The translations under genes were made by a program, and so were the position numbers. A stretch of DNA of 50,132 nucleotides from DATAEG01 sp051001975 (lineage in GTDB: Bacteria; Actinomycetota; Actinomycetes; Mycobacteriales; Jatrophihabitantaceae), in contig JBPCMU010000005.1 of NCBI GenBank assembly GCA_051001975.1, forward strand, positions 1 to 50,132, given 5' to 3'. The notes under the pieces were generated by a model. That model saw nothing but the letters and a program-made list of their open reading frames with translations. It had not been told where the DNA came from and made no database searches. Of the stretch, positions 25,315 to 33,851 are shown in pieces (the stretch's first letter is position 1; every line of letters begins with the position of its first letter).

Positions 25315-27056
25315 TCAGCAAGGTGCTCATCGCCAACCGCGGTGAGATCGCCGTTCGGGTGATCCGGGCCTGCAAGGACGCCGGATACACCTCGGTCGCG
25401 GTGTACGCCGAGCCGGACCGGGACGCGGTGCACGCGCGGATGGCCGACGAGGCGTACTCCCTCGGTGGCACCACTCCGGCCGACTCGTACCTGCTCATCG
25501 ACAAGGTTGTCGCGGCCGGCGTGCAGGCCGGCGCCGACGCGGTACATCCCGGCTACGGATTCCTGGCCGAGAACGCCGACTTCGCGCAGGCCGTCATCGA
25601 CGCCGGGTTGGCCTGGATCGGGCCGTCGCCGCAGGCCATCCGCGATCTCGGCGACAAGGTGACCGCGCGGCACATCGCGCTGGCGGCCGGCGCCCCGCTC
25701 GTCCCGGGAACGAAGGACCCGGTGGCCGGGCCCGACGAAGTGGTGGCCTTCGCTCAGGAGCACGGGTTGCCGGTGGCCATCAAGGCTGCGTTCGGTGGCG
25801 GCGGCCGCGGTCTGAAGATCGCCCGCACGATGGAGGAGATCACCGAGCTGTACGACAGTGCGGTGCGCGAGGCGGTCGCGGCGTTCGGGCGTGGTGAGTG
25901 CTTCGTCGAGCGTTACCTGGACCGGTCCCGGCACGTCGAGGCGCAGGTGCTGGCCGACCAACACGGCAACGTCATCGTGGTCGGCACCCGGGACTGTTCC
26001 CTGCAGCGTCGCAACCAGAAACTCGTCGAAGAGGCGCCGGCGCCGTTCCTCACTGACGAGCAGCGCGCCACCATCCATTCCTCGGCCAAGGCGATCTGCC
26101 GGGAAGCCGGTTACGTCGGCGCCGGCACCGTCGAATACCTCGTCGGCAGCGACGGGGTGATCAGCTTCCTCGAGGTGAACACCCGGCTGCAGGTCGAGCA
26201 CCCGGTCACCGAGGAGACCACCGGAATCGACCTGGTCCGCGAGCAGTTCCGCGTCGCCGACGGCGAACCGTTGCGGTTCACCGAGGACCCGACCCCGCGC
26301 GGGCACGCGTTCGAGTTCCGCATCAACGGGGAGGACCCGGGTCGCAACTTCCTCCCCGCGCCCGGAACCGTCACCACGTATGTCGAGCCGAATGGACCGG
26401 GAGTGCGGGTCGACTCCGGGATCGAGCCGAACTCGGTCATCGGTGGCGCCTTCGACTCGCTGCTGGCCAAGGTCATCGTCTGGGGCGAGAACCGCGCCGA
26501 GGCGCTGGCCCGGTCGCGCCGGGCGCTCGGCGAGATGGTGGTCGAGGGCATGGCCACCGCGCTGCCCTTCCACCGTGCCGTCGTCTCGGACGCGGCCTTC
26601 ACCGCCGAGCCGTTCACCATCTTCACGCAGTGGATCGAGACTGAGTTCGACAACACTCTTGCGCCCTTCGGGGGTGGTGCGGACGCACCGGACGACGCCG
26701 GGCCGCGGGAAACCATCGTGGTGGAGGTCGGTGGCAAGCGACTCGAGGTATCACTGCCATCGGGATTCGGCGGCGGCGGCGCTGCGCGTAAGGCGGCGCC
26801 CAAGCGCCGCTCGGCCGGAAAGCCCTCGGCGGCAGCGTCCGGCGACACGCTCGCCGCGCCGATGCAGGGCACCATCGTCAAGGTCGCGGTGAGCGAGGGC
26901 GACACGGTGGCGGCCGGCGACCTCGTCGTGGTGCTCGAGGCGATGAAGATGGAGCAGCCGATCACTGCACACAAGGCCGGCACCGTCACGGGTCTGAACG
27001 CGGAGGTCGGCGCCGTCGTCACGTCCGGCTCGGCCATCTGCGAGCTCAGGGACTGA
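25311..27056 (+). CDS. accA: acyl-CoA carboxylase alpha subunit (biotin carboxylase + BCCP)
   Basis: The 581-residue protein joins a biotin carboxylase (residues 1-450) to a biotin carboxyl carrier domain (about 510-581). Motifs are KVLIANRGEIAVRVIRA, HPGYGFLAENADFA, the ATP-grasp glycine loop KAAFGGGGRGLKIA, FLEVNTRLQVEHPVTEE, and the biotin site EAMKMEQ with Lys546. A lysine/alanine-rich linker joins the domains. There is no BT domain of the methylcrotonyl-CoA type, so it is the AccA3-like alpha shared by actinobacterial acyl-CoA carboxylases. Likely partners include the beta and epsilon subunits at 1874-3570. Confidence 0.94.
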   Translation: MISKVLIANRGEIAVRVIRACKDAGYTSVAVYAEPDRDAVHARMADEAYSLGGTTPADSYLLIDKVVAAGVQAGADAVHPGYGFLAENADFAQAVIDAGLAWIGPSPQAIRDLGDKVTARHIALAAGAPLVPGTKDPVAGPDEVVAFAQEHGLPVAIKAAFGGGGRGLKIARTMEEITELYDSAVREAVAAFGRGECFVERYLDRSRHVEAQVLADQHGNVIVVGTRDCSLQRRNQKLVEEAPAPFLTDEQRATIHSSAKAICREAGYVGAGTVEYLVGSDGVISFLEVNTRLQVEHPVTEETTGIDLVREQFRVADGEPLRFTEDPTPRGHAFEFRINGEDPGRNFLPAPGTVTTYVEPNGPGVRVDSGIEPNSVIGGAFDSLLAKVIVWGENRAEALARSRRALGEMVVEGMATALPFHRAVVSDAAFTAEPFTIFTQWIETEFDNTLAPFGGGADAPDDAGPRETIVVEVGGKRLEVSLPSGFGGGGAARKAAPKRRSAGKPSAAASGDTLAAPMQGTIVKVAVSEGDTVAAGDLVVVLEAMKMEQPITAHKAGTVTGLNAEVGAVVTSGSAICELRD

Positions 27057-27057
27057 C

Positions 27058-27113
27058 GTTGATGATCAAGGCAACATGCCGGCGATAGCCGGCGGCACGC
27101 CTTGATCATCAAC
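27058..27113. repeat. 56-bp perfect palindrome with nested hairpin
   Basis: The arms GTTGATGATCAAGGC (27058-27072) and its exact complement at 27099-27113 enclose a second stem GCCGGC-gata-GCCGGC (27078-27093). It begins 1 bp after the accA stop and its right arm overlaps the apparent start of the next gene. It may serve as a terminator without a U-tract or be a copy of an intergenic repeat. A related word, ATGATCAAG, occurs downstream of dacB near 31959. Confidence 0.85.
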
Positions 27114-27932
27114 GAGACTTGGGTGTGGACGGACGCGGCGTACCGCACCGAACCGAATCTGGTGGTGCCGCTGCAGCGCCTCGACGGCACCCCGGTGGTC
27201 GTCAAGGCGGTGCGGGCCGACGTGCTCGAGCCGGGCGAATACGCGGGCGAGCGGGACGCGCTGCGGCACTACGCCGCACTGCGGCTGCCGGCGGACGTCC
27301 GGGCCGAGCGGTTGCTGGCTGCCGATGACGAGCTCAGGGTGCTCGAGTTGGAACGGGTCACCGGATCGCGCCTGGATACCGGGTGGCCCGATGCCCGCGA
27401 CGACGCGGAGGTGATGGCCGACATCGCTCGGGCGATGCGGTCGCTGTGGGCGGCGCCGGCGATCGACGCGGCGTGGCGGGAGTTGGCGCTCTGGATGCAA
27501 GCGCTGGACGCCCCGGTCGCCGGCATCGACGCCGCGGTGCTGGCCCGCGCCCGGGATCTCGGCCGCGAGTTGCAGCAGGGCGCTGTCCGCATCGTCCTGC
27601 ACGCCGACCTGCACCACGAAAACATCTTCCGCCAGGCCGACGGGGCGCTGGTGGTCATCGACCCGAAGGGCATCCTCGGAGCGCCCGGCTTCGACCTCGG
27701 CGCCGCATTGTGGAATCCGTGGGGCCGGGTGCTGTCGCATCCGCGGGCCGACCGGCTGATGGCAACCCGGATCGACGTGTTGGCCGCCGAGCTGGCCATG
27801 GATCGCGCCGAGGTGCAGGCCTGGGGCTGGGTCGTGGCGATCCTCTCGGCCGCCTGGCTGGCCGAGAGCGACACCGACCCGGCCTACCCGCTCGGCGTCG
27901 CCGGGCTCATCGACCCGGTCGCTATGTGGTGA
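27102..27932 (+). CDS. aminoglycoside/streptomycin 6-phosphotransferase-like kinase, N-terminus short
   Basis: The protein is an APH-fold kinase: LQRLDGTPVVVKAV gives the ATP-site Lys near residue 36, HADLHHENIFRQ near residue 167 is the Brenner motif with catalytic Asp, and VVIDPKGILGAPGFDLGAALWNP near 182 carries the Mg-binding Asp and the DPKG form seen in streptomycin 6-kinase-like proteins. Antibiotic modification cannot be assumed; most such chromosomal homologues are uncharacterised. The only start codons are TTG 27102, inside the palindrome, and GTG 27123. A stop lies at 27063 in frame. Relatives I recall carry roughly 30 more N-terminal residues, so the 5' end may be truncated by the palindrome. 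Confidence 0.75.
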   Translation: MIINETWVWTDAAYRTEPNLVVPLQRLDGTPVVVKAVRADVLEPGEYAGERDALRHYAALRLPADVRAERLLAADDELRVLELERVTGSRLDTGWPDARDDAEVMADIARAMRSLWAAPAIDAAWRELALWMQALDAPVAGIDAAVLARARDLGRELQQGAVRIVLHADLHHENIFRQADGALVVIDPKGILGAPGFDLGAALWNPWGRVLSHPRADRLMATRIDVLAAELAMDRAEVQAWGWVVAILSAAWLAESDTDPAYPLGVAGLIDPVAMW

Positions 27933-27969
27933 GTGGTGCGCAATCTCGCCCCACGCAACAGGGTTGGGG

Positions 27970-28422
27970 TCAGGTGAGCTGGTCCTCCTCGTCGATGACG
28001 TGCACCGCGGCCTCCTCGGCACTGGACGCGTAACCGGCCGGGCCGACGTCCTCGGCCACCTCGTCGGACTCGGCGTCGCCGTGCGCACCCTCGTCGGGGG
28101 CCACCAGCCGACCGGCTCGCGGATCCTCGGCGTCGTCCTCGCTGTCCTCGCTCAGTTCATCACTACCGAGCTCGGTGGTACCCACGTCCGGCTCCTCTTC
28201 GGCCAGCTTCTGATCGAGTGACTCGCCTTCGAGCTGCTCGAGCTCGGTGGTGCCGTAGCGCGTCGACTTGGGCTCGAAGTCAGGCGGCGAGTAGTCGGTC
28301 TCGGCATCCTCATCGGGCGCCTGGCCGGACAGGGTGTCGTCGGCCTCCGTCGAATACGTCTGGTCGTCGTCAGGGTCGCTGCCGGCTTCGTACACGCCGT
28401 CGCCGAAGCTCGATTCAGTCAT
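27970..28422 (-). CDS. DUF5709 family protein
   Basis: The 150-residue product is very acidic (many Asp/Glu) and low-complexity. It shows the DUF5709 landmarks: DTDYSPPD-like ETDYSPPDFEPKSTRYGTT near residue 41, GESLDQKLAEEEPD near 65, RAGRLVAPDEGAHGD near 102 and SSAEEAAVHVIDEE at the C-terminus. The family is restricted to actinobacteria and has no assigned function; composition suggests an intrinsically disordered cytosolic protein. ATG 28422 was chosen over an in-frame TTG four codons upstream. Confidence 0.85.
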   Translation of the reverse strand: MTESSFGDGVYEAGSDPDDDQTYSTEADDTLSGQAPDEDAETDYSPPDFEPKSTRYGTTELEQLEGESLDQKLAEEEPDVGTTELGSDELSEDSEDDAEDPRAGRLVAPDEGAHGDAESDEVAEDVGPAGYASSAEEAAVHVIDEEDQLT

Positions 28423-28451
28423 GGCACTACTCAATCACGGGGCGGCGCCGA

Positions 28452-28811
28452 TCAGGTCGGCGGGCGGTTGGCAATTCTCTCGATCGCCGCGGCGCGCTGT
28501 GCGGCCAGTGAGGCCATCTCCTCGGCACGGGTGCGGACGTGCTCGGCGTCGGCGGCGTGCGAGAAGACCATCGCCCAGCCACCCTCGCCCTCCAGCGCCG
28601 GTACCCGCTCGACGAGCTGCGCGTGGGCGACCCGGTGCGTGCCGAGGAACTCGAACTCGGCGTTCACCACCGCGACGCTGACGTGCTCCGCGGGCAGACC
28701 GTCGACGGAGTTGGCGATCGCATCGGCATGCTCGCCGAACACGGCAGCAGCCCGCTGAGTCAGCTTGGCGCGGTCCAGGGCTTCGGGTGACAGATCAGGC
28801 ACGGCTGTCAC
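28452..28811 (-). CDS. conserved hypothetical protein (119 aa)
   Basis: From a GTG at 28811 the frame encodes 119 residues beginning VTAVPDLSPEALDRAKL, with a central VDGLPAEHVSVAVVNAEFEFLGTHRVAHAQLVERVPAL and a helical C-terminus rich in Ala, Glu and Arg (RTRAEEMASLAAQRAAAIERI). No signal peptide, membrane segment or known motif is visible. It lies 29 bp after the LpdA-like gene on the same strand and may be cotranscribed. Function unknown. Confidence 0.65.
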   Translation of the reverse strand: MTAVPDLSPEALDRAKLTQRAAAVFGEHADAIANSVDGLPAEHVSVAVVNAEFEFLGTHRVAHAQLVERVPALEGEGGWAMVFSHAADAEHVRTRAEEMASLAAQRAAAIERIANRPPT

Positions 28812-28840
28812 TCTACGTTCGCCCCGTAAGGCCGGTCGGC

Positions 28841-30259
28841 TCAGTCCAGGTCGTCGTGGGTCATCAACCGACGCGCCGCCTCGGTCACCGAGCCGGACAG
28901 CGACGGATACACCGAGAAGGTCCCGGCGAGCTCGTTGACCGTCAGGCCGCGCTGCACCGCCAAGGCGACCGGCAGGATGAGTTCGGAGGCCTGCTGGGCG
29001 ACCACGACACCGCCCACCACGACACCGGTCGCCGGTCGGCAGAAGATCTTCACGAACCCGTCGGTCTGCCCCTGCATCTTCGCCCGCGGGTTCGTGCCGA
29101 TCGGCAGCATCACCGACCGCGCCGGGACTTCCCCGGAGGCGACCGCAGCGGCGCTCACGCCGACCGTCGCGATCTCCGGATGGGTGAAGACGGTTGCCGC
29201 AACGGTCTTCAACCGCAGCGGCGCGACGGCCTCGCCGAGCGCGTGCCACATCGCGATGCGTCCCTGCATCGCGGCCACGGACGCGAGCAGCAGAAGGCCG
29301 GTGCAGTCACCGGCGGCGTAGATCCCGGCAGCGCCGGTACGCGACACCCGGTCCACCGCGATGTAACCGCGCTCGTCCACCGCGATGCCTACATTCGCCA
29401 ACCCGAGATCGGACGTGGCCGGCACCGACCCGACGCAGATCAACCCGTGCGAGCCGCGCACCGTCCGGCCGTCCACCAGCTCGACCTCGACACCGGCCGT
29501 GCCGTCGCGGCGGACCGCGGCCGCCCGGGCCCGCTTGACCAACGTTCCGCCGCGGGAGGTGAAGACGTTCTCGATGACGTCCGCGGCGTCGGCGTCCTCG
29601 CCGGGCAGCACCCGGTCCCGGCTGGACACCAGGGTCACCGGCACGCCCAGCTCGCTGTAACCGCTGGCGAACTCCGCGCCGGTCACCCCTGACCCGATCA
29701 CGACGAGGTGCTCGGGCAGTTCGGTCAGGTCGTACAGCTGCCGCCACGACAGGATGCGCTCGCCGTCGGCCGGGCTGCCGGCCAGCTCACGAGGGGTGCC
29801 GCCGGTGGCGATCAGGACGACGTCCGCCTCCACCTGCGCAGTCACCGTGCCGTCACCGTCGAGCACGTCGATGAGCCGGGCACGCGCCGGTTGCGCCTCG
29901 GCGAAGCGGCCGGAACCGGGCAGCATCGTCACCCCGTCACGCAGTAATCGGGCCTGGATGTCGTCGGACTGCTTCGCGGCCAGTGCTGTGATCCGCCGGT
30001 TCATCGCCTTCATGTCGACGGCGACCGCGCCGGCGTTCTCGGTGCGCAGGCCCAGCGCCGCGGCATCCCGGAATGACGTGACCGCGTCGCTGGTGGCGAT
30101 CAGCGCCTTGCTCGGCACGCAGTCGTAGAGCACGCAGGCACCGCCCGCGCCGTCCCGGTCGATCACGGTGACCTCGCCGCCGAGTTGCGCCGCCACCAGC
30201 GCGGCCTCGTACCCGGCCGGTCCACCTCCGAGGATCGCAATGCGTGTCACGGCAGCCAT
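28841..30259 (-). CDS. lpdA: NAD(P)H-quinone dehydrogenase (LpdA-like flavoprotein)
   Basis: The 472-residue flavoprotein has the pyridine nucleotide-disulphide oxidoreductase fold: FAD motif IAILGGGPAGYEAAL, disulphide-region motif GGACVLYDCVPSKA near residue 38, NAD motif VVIGSGVTGAEFA near 185 and IYAAGDCTG near 312. The C-terminal active-site segment reads VYPSLSGSVTEAARRL; the His and Glu of true lipoamide dehydrogenases (HPT..E) are absent. This is the pattern of Mycobacterium tuberculosis LpdA (Rv3303c), which reduces quinones instead of lipoamide. The end HDDLD also matches that protein. Confidence 0.9.
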   Translation of the reverse strand: MAAVTRIAILGGGPAGYEAALVAAQLGGEVTVIDRDGAGGACVLYDCVPSKALIATSDAVTSFRDAAALGLRTENAGAVAVDMKAMNRRITALAAKQSDDIQARLLRDGVTMLPGSGRFAEAQPARARLIDVLDGDGTVTAQVEADVVLIATGGTPRELAGSPADGERILSWRQLYDLTELPEHLVVIGSGVTGAEFASGYSELGVPVTLVSSRDRVLPGEDADAADVIENVFTSRGGTLVKRARAAAVRRDGTAGVEVELVDGRTVRGSHGLICVGSVPATSDLGLANVGIAVDERGYIAVDRVSRTGAAGIYAAGDCTGLLLLASVAAMQGRIAMWHALGEAVAPLRLKTVAATVFTHPEIATVGVSAAAVASGEVPARSVMLPIGTNPRAKMQGQTDGFVKIFCRPATGVVVGGVVVAQQASELILPVALAVQRGLTVNELAGTFSVYPSLSGSVTEAARRLMTHDDLD

Positions 30260-30321
30260 TCTCGCCGACTCGAGACGGACTGTGCCGACTGGGCCCTGCC
30301 CGCCCCGGCAATTCGGGGATA

Positions 30322-30333
30322 TGGTCTAGACCA
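30322..30333. promoter_or_regulatory. DasR-type (dre-like) palindrome upstream of dacB
   Basis: TGGTCTAGACCA is a perfect 12-bp palindrome followed by CT, matching 14 of 16 positions of the Streptomyces DasR responsive element ACTGGTCTAGACCACT. It ends 30 bp before the dacB start codon, a suitable place for repression. DasR-family regulators respond to amino-sugar phosphates from cell-wall or chitin turnover. Whether this genome encodes DasR cannot be seen here. Confidence 0.65.
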
Positions 30334-30363
30334 CTCCTGTTCCCCCCCAACGAGGAGCCCGCC

Positions 30364-31950
30364 GTGCCTATTTCCCTGCACCGCCCCCGTACCCGCATCG
30401 CGATCGTGCTGCTGGCCGTCGCCATCCTCGTCGTCGCATTGGCTACCGCCAGACGCGGTTCGACGGCCGGCGCCGGACCGTCCAACTCCGTACAGACGCT
30501 GGGCGCTGATCTGGACGCGATCCTCGCCGACCCGAGCATGGCCGGCGCGTCGGAATCAGTCACCGTCGCCAAGGCCGACGGCACAGTGCTGTACACCCAC
30601 GACGCGGATCGACGGCTCAACCCGGCGTCCAACATGAAGCTGTTCACCTCGTCAGTGGCGCTCGACGTGCTCGGCCCGAACTTCCGCTTCGCCACCGACG
30701 TGTCCGCAGCAGGCAAGTCCTCACACGGCGTGCTGCGCGGCAACCTCTACCTGCGCGGCAAGGGCGACCCGACGCTCCTGGCGAGCGACTACGACTCCAT
30801 CGCGGCACAGGTCGCAAGGTCCGGAGTCCGCTACGTAGCAGGCTCTTTGGTCGCGGACTCGACCTACTTCGACAACGATCCGCTCGGCGTCGGCTGGGCC
30901 TGGGACGACGAGCCGTACTACTACTCGCAGCAGGCCAGCGCGCTGACCGTCTCGCCCAACACCGACTACGACAACGGGAACGTCATCGTCGACACGAGCG
31001 CCGGCAAGGTCGGCACGAAGGCGGCCTTGACGCTGGTTCCGCAGACCGGCTACGTGCACCTGGTCAACGAGACCACCACGACGACCGGCAGCACCGACAC
31101 CATTGACGTCGAACGCCAGCACGGCACGAACACCATCGTCGTCAGTGGATCCATCGGCACCGGACATGACGTCGACGAGGAGTGGGCGACCGTGGACAAG
31201 CCGGCCGGCTACGCCGCAGACGTGTTCCGCCGCGCATTGGCCCGGCATGGTGTGACGGTGCTCGGCCGGACCAGCTACGCGCCAACCCCGAAGGGCACGA
31301 CAGAACTGGCCACGCACAAGTCGATGACCCTGGCCGACATGTACATCCCCTTCCTGAAGCTGTCAAACAACGGGCACGCCGAAGCACTGGCGAAGACGCT
31401 CGGCGCGGTGGTGAAGGGCGAGGGAAGCTGGGATGCCGGGATGCAGGTGATCGCGGATCATCTCGCCTCGTACGGCGTGGATGCTTCGACCATTCAGCAG
31501 GTGGACGGGTCCGGGCTGTCCCGGTTCGACCTGGTGCCCTCCGCGCAGATCGTGAAGCTGTTGGCCGTCGCTCAGCAGCGGCCGTGGTTCGACGCGTGGT
31601 TCAACGCGCTGCCGATCGCCGGCAACCCGGACCGGATGATCGGCGGCACGCTGGCCCATCGACTCGCCGGCACGCCCGCCGCCGGGATGCACGGCAAGAC
31701 CGGCTCACTGACCAGCGTCGACACCCTCTCCGGTTACGTCAACGACGCGGACGGCGACCGGCTCATCTTCTCGGTGATGCTGACCGATTTCGTCAACGCC
31801 GACCCCGAAGCGATCGAGGACCAGATCGCCATCCGGGTGGCCACGTACAGCACCAAGGCAGGCGCCGCGCGCGGCGTGCCGAAGGCTCCGCACAAGCGCA
31901 CCCCGGCGCAGGTCGGGCACGACAACCAGGGCCGCCGCCAGCACCCCTAA
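30364..31950 (+). CDS. dacB: D-alanyl-D-alanine carboxypeptidase/endopeptidase (PBP4 family)
   Basis: The 528-residue protein starts at GTG 30364 behind GAGGAG. An N-terminal hydrophobic segment (residues about 11-28) exports or anchors it. It carries all three S13 motifs: SxxK as Ser89-Asn-Met-Lys92, SxN in LKLSNNGHAEAL near residue 337, and KTG in GMHGKTGSLTS near 443. The long gap between the first two holds the domain insertion typical of PBP4. It trims or cleaves peptidoglycan peptides outside the membrane. Upstream lies a DasR-type palindrome, and downstream, convergent, lies a D-aminopeptidase gene. Confidence 0.93.
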   Translation: MPISLHRPRTRIAIVLLAVAILVVALATARRGSTAGAGPSNSVQTLGADLDAILADPSMAGASESVTVAKADGTVLYTHDADRRLNPASNMKLFTSSVALDVLGPNFRFATDVSAAGKSSHGVLRGNLYLRGKGDPTLLASDYDSIAAQVARSGVRYVAGSLVADSTYFDNDPLGVGWAWDDEPYYYSQQASALTVSPNTDYDNGNVIVDTSAGKVGTKAALTLVPQTGYVHLVNETTTTTGSTDTIDVERQHGTNTIVVSGSIGTGHDVDEEWATVDKPAGYAADVFRRALARHGVTVLGRTSYAPTPKGTTELATHKSMTLADMYIPFLKLSNNGHAEALAKTLGAVVKGEGSWDAGMQVIADHLASYGVDASTIQQVDGSGLSRFDLVPSAQIVKLLAVAQQRPWFDAWFNALPIAGNPDRMIGGTLAHRLAGTPAAGMHGKTGSLTSVDTLSGYVNDADGDRLIFSVMLTDFVNADPEAIEDQIAIRVATYSTKAGAARGVPKAPHKRTPAQVGHDNQGRRQHP

Positions 31951-31991
31951 AAAGTTATGATCAAGCTCGTGGGACTGGCGAGCAGGATCGG

Positions 31992-32819
31992 TCAGCCGTA
32001 GTCGGGCTGCACACTGCCGCCGGCGATCGCGGTGACGGCGCGGAAGCACCGCGCGGCCTCCTGCATCGTCGGCAGTTCGAAGGCGATCCGCCGGCTGTCG
32101 GTTTGTTGCACGCCGGGGATCGCGGTCACCAGGTTCACCGGGTGAGTCGCGTCGAATTCCAGCTCGAACCGGAACGGGCCGGTCGGCACCGCCACTGTCG
32201 GGACGTCCTTCAGCGATGCCGCCGCTGCCTGGCTGATCATCCTGGCGGTGCGCGCCGGGGGTAGGCAGATCGCGCTGTACCGGTCGACGCACTCCTTCAC
32301 CGCGACCATCTGCGCGGTCGGCGCATACCGCTTGGCGTCCGCACAGGTCAGGTCGTCGCCGGTCACTAGGACGATCGGCACGCCGAACTCGGCAGCGACG
32401 TGCGCATTCATGTAGCCCTCGCTGCACACCTCGCCGTTCAGCCACACCCGGGTGATCGTGTTGCCGAGGTAGGTGTGCGAGAGCACGCCCTGTTCACCAG
32501 CCGCGGTGTGGTAACCGACGAAGGCCATCACGTCGTAGTTGCGGTCGATCCCCTCCATCATCGACCACGGCTTGTGCCAGCCGATGAGCACCGACGCGCG
32601 CTCGTCGAGCTGGTCGATGAGCAGGTTGTGCTGACTGGCGTGCGATTCGTTGACGAGCACGTCCGTCGCCCCAGCCGAGAAGTATCCATCGATGGCCGCA
32701 TTGACGTCGCTCATGAACATCGCGCGGTGGTACTGCCAACGCGGCGAGTCGGGCCGGACGTCGTCGGGATAGGTGACTCCGGTGACGCCTTCCATATCGG
32801 CGGAGATGAGCACACGCAT
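31992..32819 (-). CDS. dppA: D-aminopeptidase, M55 family
   Basis: The 275-residue protein matches Bacillus subtilis DppA, a zinc D-aminopeptidase that releases D-Ala from D-Ala peptides. Residues aligned with the zinc ligands are present at the same numbers: Asp8 and Glu10 in SADMEG, His60 in NESH and His104 in GYHTAAG; His115 matches the proposed catalytic His, and a Glu is at 134 (NGEVCSEGYMNA). It is the last gene of the peptide transport operon, 12 bp after dppF, so imported peptides, including D-Ala-containing murein fragments, are plausible substrates. Confidence 0.93.
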   Translation of the reverse strand: MRVLISADMEGVTGVTYPDDVRPDSPRWQYHRAMFMSDVNAAIDGYFSAGATDVLVNESHASQHNLLIDQLDERASVLIGWHKPWSMMEGIDRNYDVMAFVGYHTAAGEQGVLSHTYLGNTITRVWLNGEVCSEGYMNAHVAAEFGVPIVLVTGDDLTCADAKRYAPTAQMVAVKECVDRYSAICLPPARTARMISQAAAASLKDVPTVAVPTGPFRFELEFDATHPVNLVTAIPGVQQTDSRRIAFELPTMQEAARCFRAVTAIAGGSVQPDYG

Positions 32820-32831
32820 ACAGCTGATACC

Positions 32832-33851
32832 TCAGACCTTCTCGAGTTCGGAGTCGCCGGCCAGGTGGCAGGCGACCTGTCGCATCCCGGCGCCGGCAGA
32901 CGGTGCCAGCACGTCGACGGGCTTACTCGTGCACAGCTCGTGCCGGGCGTCGCCGTCCGGCAGCGCCGCCTTGCGCGGGCAGCGCGGGTGGAAGCGGCAC
33001 CCGCTGGGGATGTTCGTCGGGTCGGGCGGCTCGCCACCCAGCAGCGTGCGCACGCTGTCGCGGCTGCCGTCAGGCAGCACGTCGATGAGCGCGCGGGTGT
33101 ACGGATGCTTCGGGTCCTGCAGTACCTCTTCGACGGTGCCCACCTCGACGATCCGACCCAGGTACATGACCGCGACGCGGTCGGCGATGTTCCAGGCCAG
33201 CCCGAGATCGTGACTGACCACCAGTGCCGACAGGGACAACTCGTCGCGCAACTGCAGGATGAGCTTGAGGATCTCGCCACGCACCGACGCGTCGAGCGAT
33301 GCCACCGGCTCGTCGGCGACGATGATCGACGGCTCCAGTGCCAGCGCGCCGGCGATGACGACGCGCTGCTGCTGGCCGCCGGACAGCTCGTGCGGATACC
33401 TCCCGACCAGCTGCTCGGGAGGGCGTAGACCCGCGCGCGACAGCGCCGAGTGCACCCGCTGATCCAATCCGGATCGTATGCCGTGCAGCCGGGGGCCCTC
33501 GGCAACCGCGTCGTACACGTTCTGCCGAGGGTTCAGTGCACCGGCCGGGTCCTGCAGCACCAGCTGGGTGTGCCGGCGGTAACGCTTCAAAGCCGAACTG
33601 GAGTAGCCGAGCTTGGTGCCCTGGTAGCGCACTTCGCCCGCGGTCGGCTTTACCAGCCCGACGAGCGCGCGGGCCAGCGTGCTCTTGCCGCAGCCGGACT
33701 CGCCGATGAGCGCCACGATCTCGCCCTCACCGACCGTCAGGTTGACGTCATCGACGGCGCGGGCCGGCGCTCTGCCGCGACGGGCCGGAAACGTGACCTC
33801 GAGGCCCACCGTCTCCAGTAGCGCTGGCTTGGCGGCGGCCGGGTCGGTCAC
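32832..33851 (-). CDS. dppF: oligopeptide ABC transporter ATP-binding protein (DppF/OppF)
   Basis: The 339-residue ATPase has Walker A GESGCGKSTLARAL near residue 50, signature HELSGGQQQRVVIAGAL near 160, Walker B IIVADEPVASLD near 182 and the switch His in VVSHDLG. The C-terminal oligopeptide-specific extension carries the four-Cys-type motif in part (SGCRFHPRCPRKAALP, with ELCTS and QVACHLA later). It starts at a GTG overlapping the dppD stop (GTGA). It energises import with DppD. Confidence 0.93.
   Translation of the reverse strand: MTDPAAAKPALLETVGLEVTFPARRGRAPARAVDDVNLTVGEGEIVALIGESGCGKSTLARALVGLVKPTAGEVRYQGTKLGYSSSALKRYRRHTQLVLQDPAGALNPRQNVYDAVAEGPRLHGIRSGLDQRVHSALSRAGLRPPEQLVGRYPHELSGGQQQRVVIAGALALEPSIIVADEPVASLDASVRGEILKLILQLRDELSLSALVVSHDLGLAWNIADRVAVMYLGRIVEVGTVEEVLQDPKHPYTRALIDVLPDGSRDSVRTLLGGEPPDPTNIPSGCRFHPRCPRKAALPDGDARHELCTSKPVDVLAPSAGAGMRQVACHLAGDSELEKV

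Noticed and set aside
27102..27932. Calling the kinase an aminoglycoside-resistance gene
   Set aside because: The fold and DPKG motif fit the family, but most chromosomal homologues have no shown resistance activity and the N-terminus looks incomplete.
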